A DNA stretch of 64,000 nucleotides from Lentzea sp033794685 (GTDB lineage Bacteria; Actinomycetota; Actinomycetes; Mycobacteriales; Pseudonocardiaceae), in NCBI GenBank assembly GCA_033794685.1, contig JARAYZ010000008.1, one strand, 5' to 3'. The position numbers and the translations under genes were made by a program. Positions 1 to 7,016 of the stretch are shown here, piece after piece; position 1 is the stretch's first letter; each line of letters opens with the position of its first letter. The notes beneath the pieces were generated by a model. It made no database searches, was not told the DNA's origin, and saw nothing but the letters and a program-made list of their open reading frames with translations.

Positions 1-463
1 CGAACACCGCCACCACCGGACGGTCGGCGGGCACCTCGGCGAGCCACGCGTCCTCGGTGACCGACGACGCCACCAGCCGGTAGTCACCCTGCGGCTCGGG
101 CAGGAGCTTGTGCCGCAACGCGACGACGTCCGGCATGTCGACGTCGACCCACCGCACGGTGTCGGGCCGTTCGACCCGATGCGCGCGAGTGTCGAGCCCG
201 CAGGCCAGATGCAGCACCGTGCACGACGGGGTGCGCCGCAGGAACTCGCGCGTCCAGTCGTCCAGCACCCTGCCGCGGATGGCGACACCGACCGCGGAGG
301 TCGTGTTCATCCCGGTCTTGCCGAAGTCGTAGTCGATGCGGTCCACGGCACGCTTGGCCTCGGCGTCGTGCAGCACGGACGCGGGGCGCTCGCTGTCGAG
401 CGCCCGGCCGTAGAGCGTGGCGAGCATGGTCTCCTGCGCACCGGTCAGTGCGACCTTCTCCAC
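1..463 (-). CDS. Class I SAM-dependent methyltransferase, leucine carboxyl methyltransferase (LCM) family, 3' end cut by window
   Basis: The GTG start at 463 opens a frame running off the left edge, so only about 154 N-terminal residues are present. The visible part starts MEKVALTGAQETMLATLYGRA, then has the SAM-binding segment LHLACGLDTRAHRV (about residues 84-97), followed by WVDVDMPDVVALR, the signature of the PPM1/LCM-type class I methyltransferases common in actinomycetes. The methyl acceptor cannot be told from sequence; several relatives methylate polyketide-type hydroxyls or carboxylates. The start follows the stop of the upstream methyltransferase by one base (TGA-C-GTG), so the two are almost certainly co-transcribed. 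Confidence 0.85.
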   Translation of the reverse strand, partial: MEKVALTGAQETMLATLYGRALDSERPASVLHDAEAKRAVDRIDYDFGKTGMNTTSAVGVAIRGRVLDDWTREFLRRTPSCTVLHLACGLDTRAHRVERPDTVRWVDVDMPDVVALRHKLLPEPQGDYRLVASSVTEDAWLAEVPADRPVVAVF

Positions 464-464
464 G

Positions 465-1577
465 TCAGATCGACTCGCCGCGGCGGATCACGTAGGTGAA
501 GCTCTCCCAGTCTTCGCCGGCCATGTCGTCGGGCACGATGTCGACGACCTGCGAGCCGCAGTGCGTGAAGAGCAGCCGCACGAGGTTCGAGTCCACGCCG
601 AACATCTCGATGCCACCGTCCTTGCGCTCGTGGGGCGCCTGCCGGGCCTCGATGACGATCTCCCGCTCGGGCGCGGACGGGAGGGCGACGGCCTCCGGCT
701 CCACGACCACGCCGGTCCGCACGGGCGTGCTGCCGACCGCGGCCCACCAGGTGACGCCTTCCTGCACGACGTCCAGTTCGAGGTCGTACTCCCCGGTCTC
801 CTGCGGCGCGACGACGTCCAGCTCCAGTTCGACGGCGGCACCGGGCGCGAGGTCGTGCGGCAGGTCGGTGCGCCCGTCGTCCCAGGTGACCGCCTCGTCG
901 CCCCGGAGCCAGTGGTTGCCGAGCCTGATCAGCTGACCGGACGACCAGGTGTGCGCGCTGAGGTTGGTGAGCCGCACCCGCACCGTCACGGCCTGACCGG
1001 CACCGACGGGAGTGGGCACGTCGATCAGCTCGATGCCGGCCCGCATGCCCTCCTCCGTCAGCACCTCGCGCCTGGTGGGCCGGCAGGGGAGCTGGAACAC
1101 GAGCACCCCGCCCGGCCGGACGACCCGCTGCAGCTCGACCAGCGCCGCCAGCTGAAGGGCGGGTGGCGAGTGCTGCAGCGAGATGAGGCTGAGCGCGGAG
1201 TCGAACGACTCGTCGGCGAAGGGCAGCCGATATCCGTCGTAGGCGACGAAACTGACCCGGTCGGGGAACCGGTTGATCCGGTTCGCCTCGTCGACCATCG
1301 ACTGCGCGACGTCGACGCCCACGACCTCGTGTGCGTGCGCGGCGAGCGCGTTGGACAGGCGTCCGGCGCCGCATCCGAGGTCGATCACCCGTTCCCCGAA
1401 CGACAACCCGTTCCGGTCGACGAGCTCGCGCACTCCCGCGATGGGCTTGATCCCGGTCGCGAGGAACTCCTCGAGCTCCCACCCGCCGTGCCGGCGATCC
1501 GGATCGGTGAGCACCGCCCACAGCGGGTCCTCCCGCCCGAGGTCCTCCCAGGTGGACTTGAACCGATCGACCGGCAT
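465..1577 (-). CDS. Class I SAM-dependent methyltransferase with inserted Ig-like beta-sandwich domain
   Basis: 370 residues. Residues 1-170 form a Rossmann methyltransferase domain: VIDLGCGAGRLSNAL (motif I, about 64-78), VVGVDVAQSMV (motif II) and RVVRPGGVLVFQLP. Then roughly residues 180-290 read as a beta-sandwich of the NBR1/Ig-like type (VRVRLTNLSAHTW, IRLGNHWL, ELELDVVAP, GEYDLELDVVQEG), and the last 60 residues return to methyltransferase-like sequence (EMFGVDSNLVRLLF, SFTYVIRRGES). I chose the ATG at 1577 because GGGGAG lies 7 bases upstream and the reading frame further upstream crosses a promoter-like region. Substrate unknown; the inserted domain suggests a carbohydrate or large acceptor (inference). 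Confidence 0.85.
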   Translation of the reverse strand: MPVDRFKSTWEDLGREDPLWAVLTDPDRRHGGWELEEFLATGIKPIAGVRELVDRNGLSFGERVIDLGCGAGRLSNALAAHAHEVVGVDVAQSMVDEANRINRFPDRVSFVAYDGYRLPFADESFDSALSLISLQHSPPALQLAALVELQRVVRPGGVLVFQLPCRPTRREVLTEEGMRAGIELIDVPTPVGAGQAVTVRVRLTNLSAHTWSSGQLIRLGNHWLRGDEAVTWDDGRTDLPHDLAPGAAVELELDVVAPQETGEYDLELDVVQEGVTWWAAVGSTPVRTGVVVEPEAVALPSAPEREIVIEARQAPHERKDGGIEMFGVDSNLVRLLFTHCGSQVVDIVPDDMAGEDWESFTYVIRRGESI

Positions 1578-1621
1578 GGCGTTGCTCCCCAGGTGTGCGT
1601 TGCTTGGTGTTTCGCCGGGGA

Positions 1622-1657
1622 ACTCTAGCCCTCTCGCTCGGTCCGCGTTCGCGAACG
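1622..1657 (-). promoter_or_regulatory. Candidate promoter and palindrome upstream of the Ig-containing methyltransferase
   Basis: On the minus strand a -10-like TAGAGT lies at 1627-1622, about 45 bases upstream of the ATG at 1577. A perfect 12-bp palindrome, CGTTCGCGAACG (1646-1657), sits where the -35 element would be, as expected of a repressor or activator site. No regulator is identified. Confidence 0.35.
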
Positions 1658-1663
1658 GAACGT

Positions 1664-2221
1664 CTAGGGCATCGGTACGCGGCAGGCGTCGCCGCTGGTG
1701 AAACCCTGGTCCTTGATGTCGAACGCGCTGTTGAACCGGGCCCGCTGGTTCTCCAACGCGATCTGGTAGGTCAGCGCGACGAGTTCCTTGTGCCCCAGCA
1801 GCTTTTCCAGCTCGGCGACCTGCTCGTCGGTGACGGCGACGGGCGTCTCGGTCATCGCGTCGGCATAGGCGAGCGCCTTGCGTTCGAGGTCGGTGAACAG
1901 CGGCGAGGTGGCGTAGGAGTCGATGTGCTTGAGGCGTTCGACGTCGAGTCCGCCGTGCTTCATCAGCATGGCGCCGAAGTCGACGCACCACGAGCAGCCG
2001 AGCCGCACGGCCGTCCGGTAGACGCACAGCTCGAACAACGGCCCGTGGATCGCTTTCTTGACCGCCAGCTCGTGCCGGGCGCTCGCCATCAGCAGTTTCG
2101 GGTGGTGCGCCATCACCGTGACCGGCTCCGGCACCGCGCCGAACTGCCGCCGCGCGAACCAGTAGACGGCCTTCAGCAGCAGGCCCGCGTCGTTCTTCGT
2201 GACTCCCTTGATCCTCGTCAT
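1664..2221 (-). CDS. Carboxymuconolactone decarboxylase (AhpD-like) family protein
   Basis: 185 residues from the ATG at 2221 (MTRIKGVTKND). The alkylhydroperoxidase D-like core is clear: RTAVRLGCSWCVDFGAMLMKHGG holds the CxxC redox pair (C-S-W-C), followed by the helical stretch LERKALAYADAMTETPVAVTDEQVAELEK. AhpD-like proteins use the CxxC pair and a nearby acid for peroxide or disulfide chemistry in the cytoplasm; this relative's substrate is unknown. An in-frame ATG 13 codons upstream gives a poorer N-terminus. It stands just upstream of the methyltransferase pair with an 86-base gap, so shared regulation is possible but not shown. Confidence 0.85.
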   Translation of the reverse strand: MTRIKGVTKNDAGLLLKAVYWFARRQFGAVPEPVTVMAHHPKLLMASARHELAVKKAIHGPLFELCVYRTAVRLGCSWCVDFGAMLMKHGGLDVERLKHIDSYATSPLFTDLERKALAYADAMTETPVAVTDEQVAELEKLLGHKELVALTYQIALENQRARFNSAFDIKDQGFTSGDACRVPMP

Positions 2222-2306
2222 GCCCTGTGGACGAGGCAGCCCGCCGGAACGTGACAACACCTTTGGGTGACTGGGGCGCGAGCCGGTCTACTCATAGGGT
2301 CCCTGC

Positions 2307-2483
2307 ATGAGCAACGACTTCGTGCTGGACTTGGACCACGAGTCGGCCGGCGTGCTGGCGGGAACGCTGCTGGCAGGCGATTCGTGCGCGGTCCCGGTGC
2401 GGCACCAGAACGTCAAACTGCTGCTGTGCGCGCTGCCGGGTGAGGACGGCATGCGCCTTTTCCTGCGCCGCAACACGCCTTAG
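2307..2483 (+). CDS. Small hypothetical protein (58 aa)
   Basis: A short plus-strand frame starting MSNDFVLDLDHESAGVLAG and ending FLRRNTP. Third codon positions are nearly all G or C, as expected for a real gene here. A -10-like TACTCA at 2289-2294 lies so close to the ATG that the mRNA would be almost leaderless. It runs convergently into the DUF5753 gene and overlaps its stop by 4 bases. No recognisable domain; two cysteines. Function unknown; the convergent neighbour is a Scr1-type regulator fragment, so a role beside it is possible. Confidence 0.55.
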   Translation: MSNDFVLDLDHESAGVLAGTLLAGDSCAVPVRHQNVKLLLCALPGEDGMRLFLRRNTP

Positions 2484-2998
2484 CGGTCGTATTCGGCCAC
2501 GTAGTCCATGAGCACGTCGCGCGACTTCTCGTTGTCGAGCGCGACGGCGTGCATGCGCTGGAAGATCACCACGGCCCGTTCCACGGTCGCCTCGTCGCTG
2601 GCGAGCGTCCAGTTCGCGAGGTAGACCAACGGCGGCTCGTGCTCGTACTGGACGAGCGCGTAGTCGAGCCCGACGGCCGCCGCACCGCCCGCGCTGGCAG
2701 GCACGATCCTGATCAGCGGCGCGTGGAACAGCAGGTGCAGGACCTGGTCCTCCATCAGCCGGTTGCCGCCGACGACGGTGCGCAGCGCGTACTCGTGGAT
2801 GAAGAACACGCACTGCGGCAGCACGCCGTCGCTCTGGAGCTCGGGCGTCGGCGCGAGGCCCAGCGCCTCGGCCAGCGCCTTCGCGTAGCACTCGGTTCTG
2901 AGCAGGACGGGAATGGTGACGCCGCTGAAGCAGGTGATCCGCGTGGCGCCCGCCGCGGCGAGCACGACGAGCTGCTCGCCGGCACCGTGCTGGGTCAT
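2480..2998 (-). CDS. Orphan DUF5753 domain protein (Scr1/toxin-antitoxin-like regulator family) lacking the HTH domain
   Basis: 172 residues. The sequence aligns by eye with the C-terminal two thirds of the HTH-DUF5753 protein at 56754-57599: FFIHEYALRTVVGGNRLMED against FYVHELALRQLVGGDRVMEE, then LIRIVPA and a C-terminal VALDNEKSRDVLMDYVAEY. The N-terminal helix-turn-helix present in usual family members (about 280 residues) is absent and none is encoded just upstream, so it cannot bind DNA through that domain. It may be a remnant, a ligand-sensing partner or a modulator of other family regulators. The ATG at 2998 is the only good start. Confidence 0.75.
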   Translation of the reverse strand: MTQHGAGEQLVVLAAAGATRITCFSGVTIPVLLRTECYAKALAEALGLAPTPELQSDGVLPQCVFFIHEYALRTVVGGNRLMEDQVLHLLFHAPLIRIVPASAGGAAAVGLDYALVQYEHEPPLVYLANWTLASDEATVERAVVIFQRMHAVALDNEKSRDVLMDYVAEYDR

Positions 2999-3064
2999 GC
3001 CTGGAACGGTAAAGCCATGATCATGATCTCGCCGCGCGAAACGCCCGCCCTACAGGGCGAACCG

Positions 3065-4066
3065 TCACGGATGGGCGACCTGCGCGAGGAAGTAGATCGC
3101 GCCTGACCGAGCGTGCCGCACCGCGAGCAGGAACGGCCGGTCGACCTTCACGACGACCGGGTCCACCGGGATCTCGAAGGACACCGTGCGGAACGTGACG
3201 GCGGTGGCCGCCGCGCCTTCGAGCCCCTGCTCGTCCAGCCGCAGCACGGCCTCGTGCACGACGTCGTCCACGAACATCCGCTCGTCCGGCGAGAGGCCGG
3301 AGAAGTCGGCGTCGCGCGCGAACATGCGCTCGACCCCCAGGCGCCGCAACGTGTTCTTGAGGTTGAACCTCGCGCGCACGTCCACTTTGGGCAGTGAGAG
3401 TTCGAGACGGGTGAAGGCCGGCGCGGTGAGCGCGGACGGGCTGAGCGGCTGGTCGAGCGAGGTGTCGGGCAGCAGGATCACGGTCTCGACACCGGAGTCC
3501 GCGGGCAGCACGATCGTCTGCCAGCCGTCCCGGCTGGCGTAGCGGAACTTCTCGGTGACCGTCATCGTCGGCACGTCCACGTCTCCGCCGGGCGCGTGGA
3601 ACGGTTTCGCCTCGACCTCGGTGAACGGGTTCAGCCAGCCGACCTTGAGATACAGGGCGTTCACGATGATCGCGGCGGCGTCGGCGGGCGGTGGGTCCGT
3701 CAGCAGTTCGGGGATGAGGCCGCGGGTGGTCTCGGCGACGTCGGTGTTGACGAGCTTGCGGACGGTCGAGGGATCGGAGAACGCGGTGCGCCGCACCGAA
3801 CCGGCGAGCGGGAAGTCCGGGGCGATCGTGAGGTCGTCGTCGGCCCACAGCGTGTTGGCGACGGCGAGTTCGGGGACGTCGAGGGCGTCCGCGGCGTCGA
3901 ACCCGGCGAGCAGCCCGTCGAGTTCGGCACGGGTCTCGCCGCGGGACGCCTCCCGGGCCAGCGCGAGCGCACTGGCCACCGAGAACGGTGACCAGCACGC
4001 GTTCGAGGACGGATCAGGTACGGCGACGCGGTGCAGGTTGAGGGCGAAGTCGGCCTGATCGGTCAC
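3065..4066 (-). CDS. Serpin family serine protease inhibitor
   Basis: 333 residues, slightly short for the family (about 370-400). Core signatures: NACWSPFSVASALALA, ANTLWADDDL, IIVNALYLKVGW, FRYASRDGW, VHEAVLRLDEQGLEGAAATAV and RPFLLAVRHARSGAIYFLAQVAHP at the C-terminus. The reactive-centre hinge is alanine-rich (GAAATAV), compatible with loop insertion and true inhibition, though the P14-like position is Leu and the loop seems about five residues longer than in alpha-1-antitrypsin, so P1 cannot be fixed; a Val-Ser pair is the nearest equivalent. No signal peptide, so it acts in the cytoplasm. The GTG start at 4066 has GAGGAG upstream. Last gene of the YdcF-dgt operon. Confidence 0.9.
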   Translation of the reverse strand: MTDQADFALNLHRVAVPDPSSNACWSPFSVASALALAREASRGETRAELDGLLAGFDAADALDVPELAVANTLWADDDLTIAPDFPLAGSVRRTAFSDPSTVRKLVNTDVAETTRGLIPELLTDPPPADAAAIIVNALYLKVGWLNPFTEVEAKPFHAPGGDVDVPTMTVTEKFRYASRDGWQTIVLPADSGVETVILLPDTSLDQPLSPSALTAPAFTRLELSLPKVDVRARFNLKNTLRRLGVERMFARDADFSGLSPDERMFVDDVVHEAVLRLDEQGLEGAAATAVTFRTVSFEIPVDPVVVKVDRPFLLAVRHARSGAIYFLAQVAHP

Positions 4067-4075
4067 GGGAACTCC

Positions 4076-4294
4076 TCATTGCCTCGGATCTGGCAGTGCC
4101 ATCACGATCGGATCGTCCGGGACGGGCCGCTCTCCCGCTCCTCCCATCGGCCCGGAAGGCTTGGGGTGCCGGGGTTCGCGCACACCGGCCGAACCGTCGT
4201 CGTCCCCCTGGTCGTCGAAGCCCACGGGCACGGCTTCCCTGCTCGGTCTCCGCCACGGCCATGGCCGGCCCGGCGGTCTCGATTCGTCCGCCAC
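4076..4294 (-). CDS. Small proline/arginine-rich hypothetical protein (72 aa)
   Basis: Frame starting MADESRPPGRPWPW and ending IVMALPDPRQ. It begins 10 bases after the dgt stop and ends 9 bases before the serpin GTG, filling an otherwise empty slot in the operon, with its TGA directly before the GAGGAG ribosome-binding site of the serpin gene. N-terminal half basic and tryptophan-containing, middle acidic (DDQGDDDGS). Low complexity and no known domain; probably intrinsically disordered. Translation is inferred from position and codon use only. Confidence 0.5.
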   Translation of the reverse strand: MADESRPPGRPWPWRRPSREAVPVGFDDQGDDDGSAGVREPRHPKPSGPMGGAGERPVPDDPIVMALPDPRQ

Positions 4295-4304
4295 GGGTTC
4301 GAAG

Positions 4305-5543
4305 CTACGCCGATGCGCGGTGCCAGGCCACGGCTTGCGCGTCGGTGAGCAGCGCGACCTGGTCGACGACCACGCGAAGCCGTGCCGCGTAAGAGGAAGC
4401 GGCCGCGAACACCGGGCGGAACGCGGGGTCGAGCAGCGTGGGCCGTTCCAGCAGACGGCCCACCAGGTCGGTGATCAGGTCGCGTTGTGTCGCCTGCATG
4501 GCCAGGCGCGCCGGGTCGCTCATCACGTACCGGACGGCCATCGCCTTGAGCAGCGCCACTTCCGCCGCGACCTGCTTCGGAACCTCCAGCGCGGCGTTGT
4601 ACCTCGTCAGCGCGCCGTCGCCGTGCACGGCCCTGGTGGCGGTGACGGCGGCGGAGGCGAACCGGCCGACCAGTTCGCTGGTGAGGTTCTTCAACGCCAC
4701 CTGCGCGCCGAGCGAGCCGTCGTACTCGCGGTCGGTCCAGTACGCGATCACCGGCAGCTTCAGCAGTTCCTCGGCCGTGGCCTCGAGCGTCGCGACGGAC
4801 TCGTCGGAGAACGTCTTCGCGGCGAGCGACGCGATGGCGCCGCGTTCGTCGGGACGGGCCAGCGCGCCGAGGCTGATGCGGTGCGCCAGCACGCCGTCCT
4901 CGACGTCGTGCACGGAGTACGCCACGTCGTCGGACCAGTCCATCACCTGCGCCTCGATGCACCGCTCACGTTGCGGCGCACCGGCACGCATCCACTCGAA
5001 CACTTCGAGGTCGTCGTCGTACACACCGAACTTCACCGTGCCCGGCGTGCGCGTCCACGGGTACTTCGTCGACGCGTCGAGCACCGCGCGTGTGAGGTTC
5101 AGGCCGTGCGCTGTCTTCGGTTCGAGGCGCGCGAGGATGCGGAACGTCTGCGCGTTGCCCTCGAAGCCACCGCACGGGCCGGCGAGTTCGTTCAACGCCC
5201 TCTCGCCGTTGTGCCCGAACGGCGGATGCCCGATGTCGTGCGCGAGCCCGGCCGTGTCGACGATGTCCGGGTCGCAGCCCAGTTCCTCACCGATGCCGCG
5301 GCCGATCTGCGCGACCTCCAGCGAGTGCGTGAGGCGGGTGCGCGGCACACCGGTGACCTCGGAGCCCTCGCCGGGGCCGACGACCTGCGTCTTGCCGGCG
5401 AGCCTGCGCAACGCCGCGGAGTGCAGCACGCGGGCCCGGTCACGGGAGAACGGCGTGCGCGTGTCGGTGCGGGCGCCCGGCAGCGCGGCGCTCTTCGGGT
5501 CTTCGGGGAGCAGGCGCTCCGCGTCGTGGCCGGTGTATCCCAT
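4305..5543 (-). CDS. dgt: Deoxyguanosinetriphosphate triphosphohydrolase-like protein
   Basis: 412 residues, normal length for the short actinobacterial Dgt type. It hydrolyses dNTPs to deoxynucleoside plus triphosphate, helping balance the pool. HD-domain metal ligands are visible: LTHSLEVAQIGRGIGEELG (H73), GLAHDIGHPPFGHNGE (H102-D103), and MDWSDDVAYSVHDVEDGV for the later aspartate. The N-terminal FSRDRARVLHSAALRRLAGKTQV is diagnostic of the dGTPase subfamily. Its ATG overlaps the YdcF stop by one base (TGATG). Confidence 0.95.
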   Translation of the reverse strand: MGYTGHDAERLLPEDPKSAALPGARTDTRTPFSRDRARVLHSAALRRLAGKTQVVGPGEGSEVTGVPRTRLTHSLEVAQIGRGIGEELGCDPDIVDTAGLAHDIGHPPFGHNGERALNELAGPCGGFEGNAQTFRILARLEPKTAHGLNLTRAVLDASTKYPWTRTPGTVKFGVYDDDLEVFEWMRAGAPQRERCIEAQVMDWSDDVAYSVHDVEDGVLAHRISLGALARPDERGAIASLAAKTFSDESVATLEATAEELLKLPVIAYWTDREYDGSLGAQVALKNLTSELVGRFASAAVTATRAVHGDGALTRYNAALEVPKQVAAEVALLKAMAVRYVMSDPARLAMQATQRDLITDLVGRLLERPTLLDPAFRPVFAAASSYAARLRVVVDQVALLTDAQAVAWHRASA

Positions 5544-6217
5544 CAGCCGATTTTAGGGAGGTTGAGCTCCTCGAACACGCCGGCGTGCGCCTTCATCAGG
5601 CGGTAGTAGAGCAGGGCTCCGGTCTCGCGCTTGATGTAGAACCACTGCGTCTCGCGCGTCTGCACGTTCGGGCCGCTGCGGGTCGGCGACGTCCACGCGT
5701 GCAGACCGGCGTCCTCGGCCATCGTGCGGGCGCGCAGCGAGTGCCACGGGTCGCTGACGATCACGGCGGTCTTCAGGTCACGTTCCTTGGCGACGGACGC
5801 GACCGCGCGCAACGATCCGAGCGTGTCCGCGCCCTCGCCGACCTGCAGCACCCTGTCTTCCGGCACACCACGCTTGACCAGCCACAACTTGCCGACCTGA
5901 CCCTCGGTGAAGTTGTCACCGGGCTGGCGGCCACCGGTCGTCGCGATGTAGCCGACGACGCCCTCCTGGTAGAGGCCGAGCGCGTGCTCCAGCCGGGCCG
6001 CGAGCACGTCGGACGGGACGCCGTTGTACTGCGCGGCGCCGAGCACGATCGCCATGTCGGCCTTCGTCCAGTCGTCCACGCGCGCGACCTGCCAAACGCG
6101 GAACGCCGTACCGGCGCCCACGAGCACGCCGATGACCAACGCCCCGAAAACGAGGCGCAACACGATCCGGCGAATCCGGGCGAGTGGTCTGAGGGGCGTG
6201 GTCCGCACACCCCGCAT
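5543..6217 (-). CDS. YdcF family (DUF218) membrane-anchored protein
   Basis: 224 residues from the ATG at 6217. A basic N-terminus (MRGVRTTPLRPLARIRRIVLR) precedes one membrane helix (LVFGALVIGVLVGAGTAFRVW), then a DUF218 domain facing outward: DMAIVLGAAQYNGVPSDVLAARLEHAL, ATTGGRQPGDNFTEGQVGKLWLV and TAVIVSDPWHSLRARTMAEDAG. Relatives such as SanA and ElyC are linked to envelope integrity and vancomycin exclusion; the exact reaction is unknown. First gene of a four-gene minus-strand operon; the 51 bases between it and peptidase E hold divergent promoters. Confidence 0.88.
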   Translation of the reverse strand: MRGVRTTPLRPLARIRRIVLRLVFGALVIGVLVGAGTAFRVWQVARVDDWTKADMAIVLGAAQYNGVPSDVLAARLEHALGLYQEGVVGYIATTGGRQPGDNFTEGQVGKLWLVKRGVPEDRVLQVGEGADTLGSLRAVASVAKERDLKTAVIVSDPWHSLRARTMAEDAGLHAWTSPTRSGPNVQTRETQWFYIKRETGALLYYRLMKAHAGVFEELNLPKIG

Positions 6218-6268
6218 GCTTCCAGACCGGGCGGGTGTCGCGTTGACGCCCCTGCGAGGATCTTCATC

Positions 6269-7000
6269 ATGCCTGCTGAGCAGCCCACCATCCTCGCCAC
6301 GTCGGGAGGTCTGCGCTCCGGGCGCCGGACCCTCGTCGAGTTCAACAAACTGATCCACTTCGCCCTGGACCTCTCCGGCGTCGAGGGCAGGACACCGCGC
6401 CTGTGCCACGTCGGCACCGCCGGGGGCGACCAGCGGGCGATGAACGCGAACATGGCGGAGGCGGGCAGGGTCGCGGGCGTCGACGTGTCGGTGCTGAACC
6501 TCTTCACGATGCCGCCGACCGACGACCTCGAGGACTACGTGCTGTCCCACGACGTCATCTGGGTGGGTGGCGGCTCGGTGGCGAACCTGCTCGCGGTCTG
6601 GGAGGTGCACGGCCTCGGCGCCGTCTTCCGCACGGCGTGGGAGGCGGGTGTGGTGCTCAGCGGCGTGTCCGCGGGCTCGATCTGCTGGCACACGGGTGGC
6701 GCGACGGACTCGTTCGGCCCGGACCTCCGGATCGTCACGAACGGCCTGGGCTTCCTGCCCTACGGCAACGGCGTGCACTACGACTCGGAGGAGCAGCGCC
6801 GCCCGAAGATCCACGACGCGGTGGCCGCCGGCGTGCTGCCGACGACGTACTGCACCGACGACGGCGTCGGGTTGCTCTATCGGGGCACCGAACTCGTCGA
6901 AGCGGTGACGGAACGTCCCGGTTCCGGCGCATATGTGGTGGTCAGGGAGGATTCTTCAGCAACCGCACAGGAGGAAAAGCTCGACACCAGGCTCCTGTGA
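6269..7000 (+). CDS. Peptidase E family (S51) serine peptidase
   Basis: 243 residues. The S51 fold is marked by ILATSGGLRSGRRT at the N-terminus, VIWVGGGSVANLLAVWEVHGL (about 97-117) and the nucleophile elbow GVSAGSICW with S134. Peptidase E enzymes of this type cleave aspartyl dipeptides in the cytoplasm; the rest of the triad (His/Glu) is not assigned here. The ATG at 6269 has GAGGA 10 bases upstream; the frame stays open further upstream but lies opposite YdcF. It is followed after 16 bases by the serine hydrolase gene, which may be co-transcribed. Confidence 0.88.
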   Translation: MPAEQPTILATSGGLRSGRRTLVEFNKLIHFALDLSGVEGRTPRLCHVGTAGGDQRAMNANMAEAGRVAGVDVSVLNLFTMPPTDDLEDYVLSHDVIWVGGGSVANLLAVWEVHGLGAVFRTAWEAGVVLSGVSAGSICWHTGGATDSFGPDLRIVTNGLGFLPYGNGVHYDSEEQRRPKIHDAVAAGVLPTTYCTDDGVGLLYRGTELVEAVTERPGSGAYVVVREDSSATAQEEKLDTRLL

Positions 7001-7016
7001 GACGGACCTTGGATGT

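Noticed and set aside
445..1521. Long overlapping reading frames opposite or out of frame with the methyltransferase and most other genes
   Set aside because: They follow from the GC-rich codon bias; their proteins are Arg/Ala/Pro-rich without domains, while the chosen frames have recognisable families.
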